This document shows positions 53,889 through 62,937 of a stretch of DNA of 64,000 nt, one piece after another; position 1 is the stretch's first letter; every line of letters starts with the position of its first letter. The position numbers and the translations under genes were made by a program. The notes below the pieces were generated by a model. That model was given only the letters and a program-made list of their open reading frames with translations, was not told where the DNA came from and ran no database searches. The stretch comes from Asticcacaulis excentricus CB 48 (GTDB lineage: Bacteria > Pseudomonadota > Alphaproteobacteria > Caulobacterales > Caulobacteraceae). Location of the stretch: NCBI RefSeq assembly GCF_000175215.2, contig NC_014816.1, forward strand, positions 2,477,001-2,541,000, written 5' to 3'.

Positions 53889-54839
53889 CTAGTCCTGCGG
53901 CGCGGACACCCGGTAGCCTCTGGCGCGCAGCTTTTCGAGCACACCCCCTTTGCGCAACAATTGGCCTAACGGCAAGACGGCCACCGTCTTACCCGGTTTG
54001 TTCAGGGCCTCGCTTACGGCGCTGACGGAATCGGTAATGCTGCGGTTCAGCGTCGCTGTGGCCATTGGCGATCCCGACAGGCACTTCATGAGGACCGAGC
54101 CCTGATAGAGGCTGCGTAGGGTAGCTATATCCCCGACGGACCAGGCCTGAGCGGCGCGCGGTGCGCGTTCCATATCGAAGTCGATATCGTCGAGCGTATA
54201 GCGCAGACACGCTTGGCTCGCCTCTTCGCTCATGGCATTGACCGCCTTGAACAATGGTCCGCTGTCGTAACGCCCGACGGCGCGAGAAGACACACCGGCC
54301 GTGCGCGCCAGACGTTTGATCGTGGTCAGCGGTTCGTTCTCACTTAACCCATGTTTTTGAAGCACCTCACGGCGCAAGCGCGCCCCTGCCCAGACCGGTT
54401 TGTCTTTGGCAAAATCCTTTATGGGCACGCCCGCCCGGCGCGCCGTGGCCTCGTACCGGGCATAGAGCTCACCGGGCAAAGCGTCTTTCAGTTTACCACG
54501 ATCGGGTAAGACCTTGTTGCGCATCAGGGACCATACGTCGCCGGGACCTGTGCTGTTATCGGGCGGCGTGATCAGAGCATTGGCCCCGCGCAGGGCATTT
54601 TCGATCCGTGTCGTCTTCCACGCCTGCTTTTTGGGAAACACCGGCAAAACACCGATAATGATGACCTGACTGTCGTCATCCGACACGCGCCACAACGCCG
54701 GACCGACCGCGGCCCGGCCACGCACCACGACCTCATCGGCCCAATCCTCCTGCGCAAAGGCGGCAAAGGGCGGGATTAAGGCGCACAGGCTCAAGAGGAG
54801 CGGACCAAAGATCACGAAGAGGTGGCGCAACAGGCTCAT
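53889..54839 (-). CDS. TraB/GumN-family exported protein
   Basis: 316 residues from ATG at 54839, which places the signal peptide normally (about 1-30, ending AAFA); an ATG nine codons upstream is open and neither has a clear SD. LWRVSDDDSQVIIIGVLPV is the beginning of the TraB/GumN fold, related to the Tiki/EreA superfamily. Some relatives are proteases, but the GxxH catalytic motif reads GVLP here, so it may be inactive or differ in mechanism. Confidence 0.75.
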   Translation of the reverse strand: MSLLRHLFVIFGPLLLSLCALIPPFAAFAQEDWADEVVVRGRAAVGPALWRVSDDDSQVIIIGVLPVFPKKQAWKTTRIENALRGANALITPPDNSTGPGDVWSLMRNKVLPDRGKLKDALPGELYARYEATARRAGVPIKDFAKDKPVWAGARLRREVLQKHGLSENEPLTTIKRLARTAGVSSRAVGRYDSGPLFKAVNAMSEEASQACLRYTLDDIDFDMERAPRAAQAWSVGDIATLRSLYQGSVLMKCLSGSPMATATLNRSITDSVSAVSEALNKPGKTVAVLPLGQLLRKGGVLEKLRARGYRVSAPQD

Positions 54840-55407
54840 GGCGGCGAGGATGAACCCATTTGGCAACGGTTTTTTGACAGACCTTCATCGAAACCCCGCG
54901 CTAAGACGCCTTCAGCGCCTTAAAAGGCGGCTTACTATGGCCACGCTTAAGACCTTCGTAGCGGATAAGGACGACTGGGTAGCTTCTATCCGAGGTCTAA
55001 GGCGCTAAGACGCCAAAAATGCCAGCCTGGACGGTCAGTACCGGCGCAGTCGGAGGTTGGTTGCAAGGACTGCGCCGGAACCGGTAGCGCATCGGAAAAT
55101 TGATGCATAACGACGATATCTCGATTCGTTCGTATCGCAAGCCGAAAGACCGATGTTTTCAATTTGCGATCACAATATCGTAAAGCGCGCATTGCCGTTA
55201 ACCACACGTTCACAAAATTGGATAACGGTGTAATCCGAAGAGCGCCCGCTTATACATGAGAAGGCTCGAAGGAGACGACAGAAACTTCACCTGGTTACGG
55301 GTTATTCCCATGCTGAGGTCTAAGGCGTTCTGACGCCTGTGGCCCGATTGCGTGTCAGAACCCGACCAGGATCAGATTGGCAGAAATCCGAAGACAGGAA
55401 GTCGCCT
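54840..55407. other. Structured gene-free stretch with short repeated hairpins
   Basis: 568 bases hold no convincing gene. They contain an 11-bp perfect stem (CCGGCGCAGTC at 55041-55051 with GACTGCGCCGG at 55068-55078, 16-nt loop). GCGCTAAGACGCC occurs at 54898-54910 and 55002-55014, and a variant ending GACGCC at 55325-55337. GAGGTCTAAGGCG occurs at 54992-55004 and 55315-55327. Together these suggest small hairpin repeats or a non-coding RNA. Confidence 0.5.
55041..55078. repeat. Long perfect stem-loop in gene-free region
   Basis: An 11-bp G/C-rich perfect stem with a 16-nt loop. No U-run is adjacent, so a terminator is not obvious; it may be part of a structured RNA. Confidence 0.6.
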
Positions 55408-55761
55408 ATGGAAAAACGTAGTGCTGGTTACGAGTTTGAGGCTGACAAAGAAACCGAGAGGCACAGCGCCGCCGTCCTCTTTCACCCCCATTTCTGGTCA
55501 CAAAGAGACGTCACTGCCCCGCTGATGCGGATCCCGCTGTCTCAGGCTCGGCTCCCAGACTCTGTTCGCGCAGAAGATCTGACCCTGACATTGGGTCGGG
55601 TTCTCAATGAAATCGCCCGGCTTGAGACGTTACGACAGTTAACGCCCACCACCACCTCAACAGAGGCTTCACAGGCCGCAGATGCGCTTTCCGATTACGT
55701 CCTTAGACTTTTCGAAATGAGACACATCAAGACGCAGTGCCGCCGAGGAATGCCGGACTAA
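55408..55761 (+). CDS. Hypothetical protein
   Basis: 117 residues from the ATG of MEKRSAGYEF, which has AGGAAG 6-7 bases upstream; the open frame begins at 55339 but without a site. The product is soluble and probably helical in its C-terminal half (residues 60-115), with no recognised family. It lies upstream of two other small unknown genes and the chemoreceptor. Confidence 0.55.
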   Translation: MEKRSAGYEFEADKETERHSAAVLFHPHFWSQRDVTAPLMRIPLSQARLPDSVRAEDLTLTLGRVLNEIARLETLRQLTPTTTSTEASQAADALSDYVLRLFEMRHIKTQCRRGMPD

Positions 55762-55850
55762 CGTGCCATTCCCCTCAATTGAGATCATAGCTGGTCGAAA
55801 ATCTGAACCTGTCCCCAAGCCGTACGTATATAGTTCTTTTGAGAGTTCCC

Positions 55851-56084
55851 ATGCTTTACGTCCCCAATACGCTCAATTGCGCCTTTCAAGAGCTTTTGGA
55901 AGGCGTCATCACACCCGCTCAAAGCCTGTCCTGGCTGATGTCGCATTTCCCCCATGGGGGCTCAGATGATGAGGCCGCTCAGCGAATAACAGATGTGGTC
56001 ATAATGCAGATCGAGGACGTGGCGCTCCGGCAAACAACGATTGGAGAGGCGGTCAACGTTCTCATCTCTCTGGGGGCCCGCTAG
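55851..56084 (+). CDS. Hypothetical small protein
   Basis: 77 residues from the ATG of MLYVPNTLNC with GAGAG upstream. Short helical soluble protein, not recognised. 89 bases separate it from the preceding unknown gene and 175 from the next, so the transcription unit is uncertain. Confidence 0.5.
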   Translation: MLYVPNTLNCAFQELLEGVITPAQSLSWLMSHFPHGGSDDEAAQRITDVVIMQIEDVALRQTTIGEAVNVLISLGAR

Positions 56085-56259
56085 AGGTCTCTTGCTCGAT
56101 GCCGGAGCAAGCGGCCCCTTATCCGCCACTCCTTCTGTTTCAGCCCGAAGAACGCAACCGCCGACGCCGCAATTTCTTACCAAGTATCAATCTGTTAAAG
56201 CGGAGTTAAGGGGTGGCGGGATAGTGTATCTGAGTACTGAGTAATACCCCGGTATCCCT

Positions 56260-56595
56260 ATGCCACAAGACGTCTCTGATCGCGAAAAGCTGGGCGCAGC
56301 CGACATGTTTGTCGTTTGTGCGATGGCCATGGTTTGCCTTCTTGCCCTGTGGCTCGTCTACCTTGCGCCGCGCGTGAGCGAACCTGTCGCCATTGTTTCC
56401 TCTCCCTGGCAAGATCGCACAGCCGCTGAAATTGCCGCCCGCGCGGGGGGGAATCTTCTGGAGAGCGGCTACAACGGTGGGCTGATTGTCGCTCAGTCTG
56501 ACGACCCCGATTTTGCGCGCAGACTCGCGGCCGAAGGGGCGTTGATCATTTTTAACCCGCGTGTGTTTGCGGGATGTGGAGCACCCAAATCATGA
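56260..56595 (+). CDS. Hypothetical membrane-anchored protein coupled to a chemoreceptor
   Basis: 111 residues. One membrane helix near residues 16-36 (MFVVCAMAMVCLLALWLVYLA), then a periplasmic segment containing SSPWQDRTAAEIAARAGG. Its stop overlaps the start of the next gene by 4 bases (ATGA), so the two are translationally coupled. The function is not recognised; it may modulate the receptor. Confidence 0.65.
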   Translation: MPQDVSDREKLGAADMFVVCAMAMVCLLALWLVYLAPRVSEPVAIVSSPWQDRTAAEIAARAGGNLLESGYNGGLIVAQSDDPDFARRLAAEGALIIFNPRVFAGCGAPKS

Positions 56596-58055
56596 ACGAG
56601 TTGAGAAGCGTACAGCTTGCCTTTTCTAAGGCCGTCATAGGGTTTTTGTGGCTAAACTGCGCTCTCCTGGGGATCATGCCGGTCGTACTGGGGGCGGGGA
56701 GCGTAGGGGTCGGGCCTCTTTTAATTTCGGCCCTATTATGCGGCGTCGTGACATTTTCCTGGAAGGTCGACCCGACAGGTTTGCGAACACGCCTGACGTC
56801 ATCGCTGGCCTTAGCGACAATTGTCGCCCTTCTTGTTTATGAGTTTGACGGCCGGGCCTATCAGCTTGACATGCACATGTACTTCTTTGCCTGCCTGGCA
56901 TTTTTGGCTGGCTGGTGCGACTGGCGTGCGCTCATCGCCTATTCCGGACTTGTGGCCGTTCACCATTTAGGAGTGACCTATCTCCTGCCCTCTGCGGTGT
57001 TTCCCGAAACGCAGCCAAACCTCACGCGCGTTCTGATACACGCCGTTATTCTCGTCTTGCAAACAGGTCTTCTCGTTTGGCTGGTTGCCCGCATGCAAAC
57101 CGCTTTTGGCGCGGCGGAGCGTGCGCTAAACGCCGCTAAAAGCGCTGAAGCCGAAGCGCTGACGCTCGCGAAATTGCAGGACGAGGCCAAGGAAGAGGAA
57201 TTGCGTCAGTCGACAAAACGCGATGGTCTCGCCAGAGATCTCGTTTCAAAGGTTCAGCGTCTCGTTAAGGACTTTAATGACACCACGTCTGAAATTTCTA
57301 CAGCGGTTAAAAGCTTAAGCGGATCGGCGGCTGAGACCCACCAGACCGCTCAACGCGTTACCCAATCGGCTCGATCTGCCTCGTTGAGAGTGGAGACTGC
57401 GGCTGAGGGGTCCGACCTCCTCGCGGCGTCGATTGAAGAGATCAACAAGGAGGTTTCGCGTTCGGCTTCCATCGCTCAGACGGCAGCTCAGGAAGCGCAG
57501 ACGACGCGAACAAACGTCGTCAATCTCTCCGAATCCGCCGCCAGGATAGGCGATGTGATTGAGCTTATCCGGGCGGTCGCGTCACAAACCAATTTGCTCG
57601 CACTCAATGCGACCATTGAAGCCGCAAGAGCCGGTGAGGCCGGCAAAGGCTTTGCCGTGGTCGCAACGGAAGTGAAGTCGCTGGCGAACCAAACCTCAAA
57701 GGCCACCGACGAGATTGCTGCAAAAATCAATGAAATTCAGGCGGCAACAGAGATGACGGTCGGCTCCATTAATCGAATTGTCTCGACGATCGACAATATC
57801 TCCGACAGTACCGCCGCCATTGCGCAAGCTATTGGTGAACAAGGCAGCGCCACGCAAAACATTGCCACGAACGCTGCCGAGGCGGCCTCAGAGGCTCTGA
57901 GTGTGTCCGACGAAATGTCTAAGGTCTCTAACGCAACCGAAGTCACAGGCGCGGCCGCCGAACACCTGCAGGGCCTTTCAGAGGGACTGGCGGGGCAGGC
58001 CCGCTCACTTGAGAGCGAAGTGAGCCATTTTGTCGATCAACTCCGAAGCGCCTGA
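56592..58055 (+). CDS. Methyl-accepting chemotaxis protein with multi-helix membrane N-terminus
   Basis: 487 residues from the ATG overlapping the previous stop, with GGAG about 10 bases upstream. About six membrane helices span residues 12-185 and there is no large periplasmic domain; a DMHMYFFACLAF ... VAVHHLG motif with several histidines lies in the middle helices. A coiled-coil (about 190-240) leads to the MCP signalling domain with the conserved hairpin ASQTNLLALNATIEAARAGE. It lacks a CheR-binding pentapeptide. Signal is probably sensed inside the membrane. A terminator follows. Confidence 0.85.
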   Translation: MNELRSVQLAFSKAVIGFLWLNCALLGIMPVVLGAGSVGVGPLLISALLCGVVTFSWKVDPTGLRTRLTSSLALATIVALLVYEFDGRAYQLDMHMYFFACLAFLAGWCDWRALIAYSGLVAVHHLGVTYLLPSAVFPETQPNLTRVLIHAVILVLQTGLLVWLVARMQTAFGAAERALNAAKSAEAEALTLAKLQDEAKEEELRQSTKRDGLARDLVSKVQRLVKDFNDTTSEISTAVKSLSGSAAETHQTAQRVTQSARSASLRVETAAEGSDLLAASIEEINKEVSRSASIAQTAAQEAQTTRTNVVNLSESAARIGDVIELIRAVASQTNLLALNATIEAARAGEAGKGFAVVATEVKSLANQTSKATDEIAAKINEIQAATEMTVGSINRIVSTIDNISDSTAAIAQAIGEQGSATQNIATNAAEAASEALSVSDEMSKVSNATEVTGAAAEHLQGLSEGLAGQARSLESEVSHFVDQLRSA

Positions 58056-58178
58056 GGTCCTAAGTCCGTTTCCAGCGAAATCGGTCAAGTTGACGGCTTG
58101 CAACAAAACGCGTCCTGGCAGCCTGCGTGTTGTGACGCTGCCAACGCCCTGGAGTCATTTGAGACACCAAGTGAAAAA

Positions 58179-58212
58179 CCCCGCCTCAGAGGTATCTGAA
58201 GCGGGGTTTTTT
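58179..58212. terminator. Bidirectional terminator between the chemoreceptor gene and the FNR gene
   Basis: CCCCGC and GCGGGG outer arms plus TCAGA/TCTGA inner pairs with a GGTA-like loop, followed by T6 on the plus strand and preceded by A5, which reads as U on the minus strand. Both convergent transcripts can end here. Confidence 0.9.
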
Positions 58213-58239
58213 AATCTCAACCTTCTTTTCCGGGCCTTG

Positions 58240-59337
58240 CTACTTCACGCCCAGCTTCTTCTGCAAGTCCGACGAGGAGGTCGTATACTGGAAGCGCAGC
58301 TTCTTGTCCGGGAAGACGTAGCGGAAGACGGCCTGGGCTGCCAGCGCGCCTTCGTGGAAGCCCGATAGGATGAGCTTCAGCTTGCCCGGATAGTAGTTGA
58401 TGTCGCCGATGGCAAAGATTTGCGGGGTCGAGGTTTCGAACTTCTCCGTATCCACCGGGATCAGGTTTTCGTGCAGGTTGAGGCCAAATTCCGCCACGGG
58501 ACCGAGCTTCATGGTCAGGCCGAAGAAGGGCAGGAAGGTATCCGCGTCGATGTGGATTTCCTTGCCGTCATTGTCTTCGATCGTGACGCCGGTCAGCTTG
58601 TGTCCCGTTTCACCAGACAGGGCGGTGGCCTGACCGATGATCAGATCCATCTTGCCCTCTTCGACCAGCTTGCGCATCTGAGCCACGCTGTGCGGGGCAG
58701 CGCGGAAGTCGTCGCGGCGGTGCATGAGAGTCACGCGCTCGGCGATGGGTTGCAGGTTGAGCGTCCAGTCGAGCGCCGAATCCCCGCCGCCTGAAATCAC
58801 GATACGCTTGCCGCGGAAGGCTTCCATTTTGCGCACGGCGTAGTGAACGCCGATGCCTGCGCCGATGTATTCAAAGCCATCAATGCCGGGAATGGGCGGC
58901 TTTTTGGGCTGGAACGATCCGCCGCCGGCAGCGATCAGGATACAGCGCGCGATGACCGACGTTCCCTGATCGGTCGTCACCTTCCACTTGGTCGTGCCGT
59001 CGTCCTGCTCAAGCTTTTCAACGGCCACAGCCATTTCACCGAGGTGGTATTTGGCACCAAACGGCGCGATCTGTTCAAGCAGGCGATCGGTGATTTCCTG
59101 ACCGGTGATGATCGGCCATGCCGGAATGTCATAGATCGGCTTTTCCGGATAAAGCTCGGCGCACTGACCGCCCACCTTGTCGAGAATGTCGATCAGGTGC
59201 GCTTTGATATCGAGCAGGCCCAGTTCGAACACGGCGAACAGGCCCACCGGGCCCGCGCCGATGATCACGGCATCGGTTTCCCAGGCCTGACCGGCTTCGA
59301 GGACTTCGATAGCGGGGGACGGGTGCGCGTCACTCAT
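58240..59337 (-). CDS. Ferredoxin/flavodoxin-NADP reductase, thioredoxin-reductase-like type
   Basis: 365 residues. FAD loop IIGAGPVGLFAVFELG, CAELYPEKPIYDIPAWP, the NADPH loop ISGGGDSALDW and the C-terminal FAD motif GDINYYPGKLKLIL. There is no Cys-x-x-Cys redox pair, which separates it from thioredoxin reductase and matches the TrxR-like FNR family. It reduces ferredoxin or flavodoxin with NADPH, or the reverse. Confidence 0.92.
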   Translation of the reverse strand: MSDAHPSPAIEVLEAGQAWETDAVIIGAGPVGLFAVFELGLLDIKAHLIDILDKVGGQCAELYPEKPIYDIPAWPIITGQEITDRLLEQIAPFGAKYHLGEMAVAVEKLEQDDGTTKWKVTTDQGTSVIARCILIAAGGGSFQPKKPPIPGIDGFEYIGAGIGVHYAVRKMEAFRGKRIVISGGGDSALDWTLNLQPIAERVTLMHRRDDFRAAPHSVAQMRKLVEEGKMDLIIGQATALSGETGHKLTGVTIEDNDGKEIHIDADTFLPFFGLTMKLGPVAEFGLNLHENLIPVDTEKFETSTPQIFAIGDINYYPGKLKLILSGFHEGALAAQAVFRYVFPDKKLRFQYTTSSSDLQKKLGVK

Positions 59338-59421
59338 TTTTGTCTCCGGAACGCAAAGATTAGATTTGTTAAACGATGGATGCGCTATATAGAGCGCAGG
59401 GTTTAGATTGGATAGGTTTCA

Positions 59422-60384
59422 ATGTCGCGTGACCGTCTGCCGCCGCTGTCGGCGCTTCGGGTATTCGAAGCCGCCGCGCGCCACGAGAGTTTCAAGCACG
59501 CCGCCGAGGAGTTGTTCGTTACACCCGGCGCGGTATCTCAGCAAATCCGCTTGCTGGAAGAACACGTCGGTGTCGAGCTGTTTGTGCGCGACGGTCGCCG
59601 CGTGGTGTTGAGCGACGCGGGCAAGGCCTCTTCGATCATTCTCAAAGAAGCCTTTGAAAAGATGTTCGAGGCGACGCGCATCATGCGTCAGACGCAGCAA
59701 AAGGGCCGTGTCACTGTGTCGGTGGCCCCGAGTTTCGCGGCCAAATGGCTGATGCCGCGTCTGGGCGACTTTTCGGCGGCCAATCCGGACATCGATGTGT
59801 GGGTATCGGCGGATATGGCCCCGACCGATTTCGCGGTCTCCGACATTGATCTGGCCATCCGTTATGGCACGGGCAATTACAACGGGCTGAATGTCGAGCA
59901 CCTGCTCGAAGAAGCGGTCCTGCCCGTCTGTTCGCCCGCCTTGTATGAGGCGGCCCCGATCCGCAAGCCGGCGGACCTCACCCACCACACGCTGTTGCAT
60001 GATGTTTCCTCGGACCTCGATCCGTCCGACCCCGACTGGGCTATGTGGCTTAAGGCGCATGGTGCCGAGGAGATCGACGCCTCGCGCGGGCCGCGCTTCA
60101 ATCAGAGCCATATGGTGATCGAAGCGGCGGTCGCCGGCCGGGGCGTGGCTTTGGCTAAACGCACCATTGCCGAGGCCGATCTGCGCGCGGGTCGTCTGCG
60201 GGGTCTGTTCAACGAAAAGGACGCACCGGTCAGCTTCGGCTATCATCTGGTCTGGCCACAGACGCGCGAGCCTTCGATGGCGCAGGTACGCTTTATGGAC
60301 TGGCTGCGCGCACAGGCGCGCGATCTCGGCCACGCCTCGGCGGCGCCGCAGGACAGACCGGTCTTTGCCGCTCAGGGAATATAA
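59422..60384 (+). CDS. GcvA-type LysR regulator
   Basis: 320 residues. LysR HTH (about 5-62: LPPLSALRVFEAAARHESFKHAAEEL) and the PBP2_GcdR_TrpI/GcvA-like domain (about 90-300) with IDLAIRYGTGNYNGL. Such regulators control glycine cleavage, beta-lactamase (AmpR) or amino-acid genes. It is divergent from the FNR gene and convergent with the cysteine synthase gene, ending 12 bases before its stop. Confidence 0.87.
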   Translation: MSRDRLPPLSALRVFEAAARHESFKHAAEELFVTPGAVSQQIRLLEEHVGVELFVRDGRRVVLSDAGKASSIILKEAFEKMFEATRIMRQTQQKGRVTVSVAPSFAAKWLMPRLGDFSAANPDIDVWVSADMAPTDFAVSDIDLAIRYGTGNYNGLNVEHLLEEAVLPVCSPALYEAAPIRKPADLTHHTLLHDVSSDLDPSDPDWAMWLKAHGAEEIDASRGPRFNQSHMVIEAAVAGRGVALAKRTIAEADLRAGRLRGLFNEKDAPVSFGYHLVWPQTREPSMAQVRFMDWLRAQARDLGHASAAPQDRPVFAAQGI

Positions 60385-60395
60385 ATCCCTCCCGT

Positions 60396-61403
60396 TCACC
60401 CTTCGCTCCAGGGGGGAACGGGCAGGCCTTTGGACCTCAGGAACTCAGCGTTAAAAATCTTGGAGGCATAGCGGTTGCCATAGTCGCACAGGACGGTCAC
60501 GATCGTCTTGCCCGGCCCCATGGTTTTGGCCATCTTGATCGCGCCGGCGACATTCAGCGCCGCAGACCCGCCGACCAGCAGGCCTTCGTAACGGTCGAGA
60601 TCATAAAGCACCGGCAGCCAGTCTTCGTCAGCCACCTGACAGGTGAAGTCGGGCGTGAAGCCTTCCAGATTGGCGGTGATGCGCCCCTGACCGATGCCTT
60701 CGGTGATCGAGGTGCCTTCAGATTTCAGTTCGCCCGTCGTATAATAGCTGAACAGAGCCGCACCGAACGGATCCGCGAGACCGATCTTTATCTCCGGACT
60801 AAACGCCCGCAGCCCCAGGGCCATACCGGCCAGCGTACCACCCGATCCTACCGAGCAGATAAAGCCGTCGATCTTGCCGTCAGTCTGCGCCCACACTTCC
60901 GGGGCCGTGCCGTCGATATGGGCCTGACGATTGGCGACATTGTCGAACTGATTGGCCCAGATGGCCCCGCCCGGCTCGGTCTTGGCCAGTTCTTCGGCCA
61001 GACGCCCGGAATATCGGACGTAGTTGTCCGGATTGGAATAGGGAACGGCATCAACCTCGATGAGCTTCGCGCCCAACATGCGGATGGCGTCCTTCTTTTC
61101 CTGCGCCTGCGTGCGCGGAATGACGATCACAGCCTTATAGCCCAGCGCATTGGCCACCATGGCCAGACCGATACCGGTATTGCCCGCCGTGCCTTCGACA
61201 ATGGTGCCGCCGGGCTTCAAAAGACCCTTCGCCTCGGCATCTCGGATGATCCACAGAGCGGCGCGGTCCTTGATCGACTGCCCGGGATTAAGGAATTCCG
61301 CCTTGCCGTAGATGTCGCAACCGGTCTCTTCCGACGCGCGTTTGAGGCGGATCAGCGGCGTATTGCCCACAAGGTCGAGTACGGAAGAAACGGTCCTGGC
61401 CAC
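60396..61403 (-). CDS. Cysteine synthase (O-acetylserine sulfhydrylase)
   Basis: 335 residues from a GTG (VARTVSSVLDLVGNT) with AGGAG 7 bases upstream; the open frame to 61457 adds 18 atypical residues. PLP lysine in PGQSIKDRAALW, GTAGNTGIGLAMVA and SVGSGGTLAGMAL. It incorporates sulfide into O-acetylserine. It is somewhat longer than CysK and resembles the alphaproteobacterial CysK-like group; cystathionine-beta-synthase-type activity is an alternative. Confidence 0.88.
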   Translation of the reverse strand: MARTVSSVLDLVGNTPLIRLKRASEETGCDIYGKAEFLNPGQSIKDRAALWIIRDAEAKGLLKPGGTIVEGTAGNTGIGLAMVANALGYKAVIVIPRTQAQEKKDAIRMLGAKLIEVDAVPYSNPDNYVRYSGRLAEELAKTEPGGAIWANQFDNVANRQAHIDGTAPEVWAQTDGKIDGFICSVGSGGTLAGMALGLRAFSPEIKIGLADPFGAALFSYYTTGELKSEGTSITEGIGQGRITANLEGFTPDFTCQVADEDWLPVLYDLDRYEGLLVGGSAALNVAGAIKMAKTMGPGKTIVTVLCDYGNRYASKIFNAEFLRSKGLPVPPWSEG

Positions 61404-61675
61404 GAAACAACTCCTGTTTTCGCCTTTGCGCCTATGGGATTTAAGCCGCAATCCCAAGCGATAGATTCTTACCGGCGGGTTTAGCGCGACTTACAGATCG
61501 GCGCGCGCCCTTATAAGACAAGGGTTTGAGGATGGTCAATCGGCAGTGCACAGCTCGAATGACGAAGCGCCCTCAATCAACGGCCCTATTGTCGAAAGGG
61601 CGTCGCATTGCGTATAGGCTTTTCACCTCGCCTGGGGATCAGGAGAGACACAAGACATTAGAGGCGTTCGGGCAT

Positions 61676-62641
61676 ATGGCCGTTTTCACCAAGGTATCTC
61701 TGGAAGAGGCCCGCGCCTATCTGAGCCGCTATGAAATCGGCGACCTGATCCATCTGGAAGGCATCGAAGAAGGCGTTTCCAACACCAATTTCAAGGTTGA
61801 GACGACGACCGGTCTCTATGCCCTGACCCTGTTTGAGGCCGCGACGCCTGAAAAAGACCTGCCCTATTTCATGGACTACACCCTGCACCTTGATCAAAAG
61901 GGCTACCCGGCGCCAGGGCCGGCGATCATGAAAGATGGGGCAACGGTCGGTCGCATCAATGAAAAGCCCTGCGCACTGATCAAATGGCTGCCCGGGCGCT
62001 GGCCACGCAATCCCGATACGAGGCACGCCACCTCGGCAGGTCAATATCTGGCCCGTCTGCATGAGGCTGGCCGAGACTTCCCGCAGACACGCGAGAACAG
62101 CATGGGCATTGCGCACTGGGAGGCCCTGATCAGCCGCTGCGAACCGCGCGCTTCGCAATCGGCACGCGCTGTAGCCGTGCTGGCCGATTTCCGCGACGAG
62201 GTGGCGTGGTTGAAAACACGATGGCCCTCGGATCTGCCCTCGGGGGCCATCCATGCCGACTATTTCACCGACAATGTGCTGATGGACGATGAGGGGCAGG
62301 TCACCGGCGTTATCGACTATTACTACGCCTGCACCGACTTCTATGCCTACGATCTGGCCGTAGCGCTCAACGCCTGGGGCTTTACGCCCGGTGGGCAGCC
62401 CCTGCCCGACATGATCGCCGCCTTTGTGAATGGCTATCACGAAGAGCGCGCTCTGTCAGAGGCCGAAATCGCCGCCCTGCCGCTGTTTGCGCGCGGGTCT
62501 GCCGTGCGTTTCACCCTGACGCGGCTCTATGATTTGCTAAACCATGACCCCTCGTGGGTGGTCAAACCGAAGGACCCGGAGGCGTTTTACCGGCGGCTCG
62601 ACTACCATCGCTCCATCGGTTCAGGTCTAGACTATTTTTGA
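61676..62641 (+). CDS. thrB: Homoserine kinase, type II
   Basis: 321 residues from the ATG of MAVFTKVSLEEARAYL; the frame is open from 61526 but the extra 50 residues do not resemble the family. Protein-kinase-like (APH/choline kinase) fold with GVSNTNFKVETT and the catalytic loop AIHADYFTDNVLMDDEG, then VIDYYYACTDFYAYDLAVAL. Makes O-phosphohomoserine for ThrC. This is the rhizobial/pseudomonad type, unrelated to the GHMP ThrB of E. coli. Confidence 0.93.
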   Translation: MAVFTKVSLEEARAYLSRYEIGDLIHLEGIEEGVSNTNFKVETTTGLYALTLFEAATPEKDLPYFMDYTLHLDQKGYPAPGPAIMKDGATVGRINEKPCALIKWLPGRWPRNPDTRHATSAGQYLARLHEAGRDFPQTRENSMGIAHWEALISRCEPRASQSARAVAVLADFRDEVAWLKTRWPSDLPSGAIHADYFTDNVLMDDEGQVTGVIDYYYACTDFYAYDLAVALNAWGFTPGGQPLPDMIAAFVNGYHEERALSEAEIAALPLFARGSAVRFTLTRLYDLLNHDPSWVVKPKDPEAFYRRLDYHRSIGSGLDYF

Positions 62642-62937
62642 GCGTCGATGGCGCCTGTTATGCGACACCTCCAGGCCTTGCGAAAGACGGCTCATTTCCG
62701 TCCAACTCAAACCCCGGCCTGACGCCGCAGATATTGTCTCACATCGAATGCGCGAACGACCAGGACTGGGCTTCTAACCCGCTTCATTCATCGTAACGGC
62801 GTTAGCCTTTCCGTTTAGAACGGCTTTTTCACAGACGCGCTTGTTGGCGTCGTGTTTTCCGCCACGCGCTGGGTTTGATTTTGCTCCGATGGGGGTTGAC
62901 GGTGATGGCGGCGGCTTTGAGGGCGTAGCCCCGTCGT
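62642..62937. other. Gene-free stretch between thrB and the IS1380 transposase
   Basis: About 300 bases without a credible gene. A small stem CCGTT-TAG-AACGG followed by CTTTTT near 62809-62826 could be a terminator for thrB or lie within the 3' end of the insertion element. The exact element boundary could not be fixed. Confidence 0.35.

Noticed and set aside
59419..60399. A 326-codon frame opposite the GcvA-type regulator
   Set aside because: Antisense shadow of a well-supported LysR gene with biased composition and no family resemblance.
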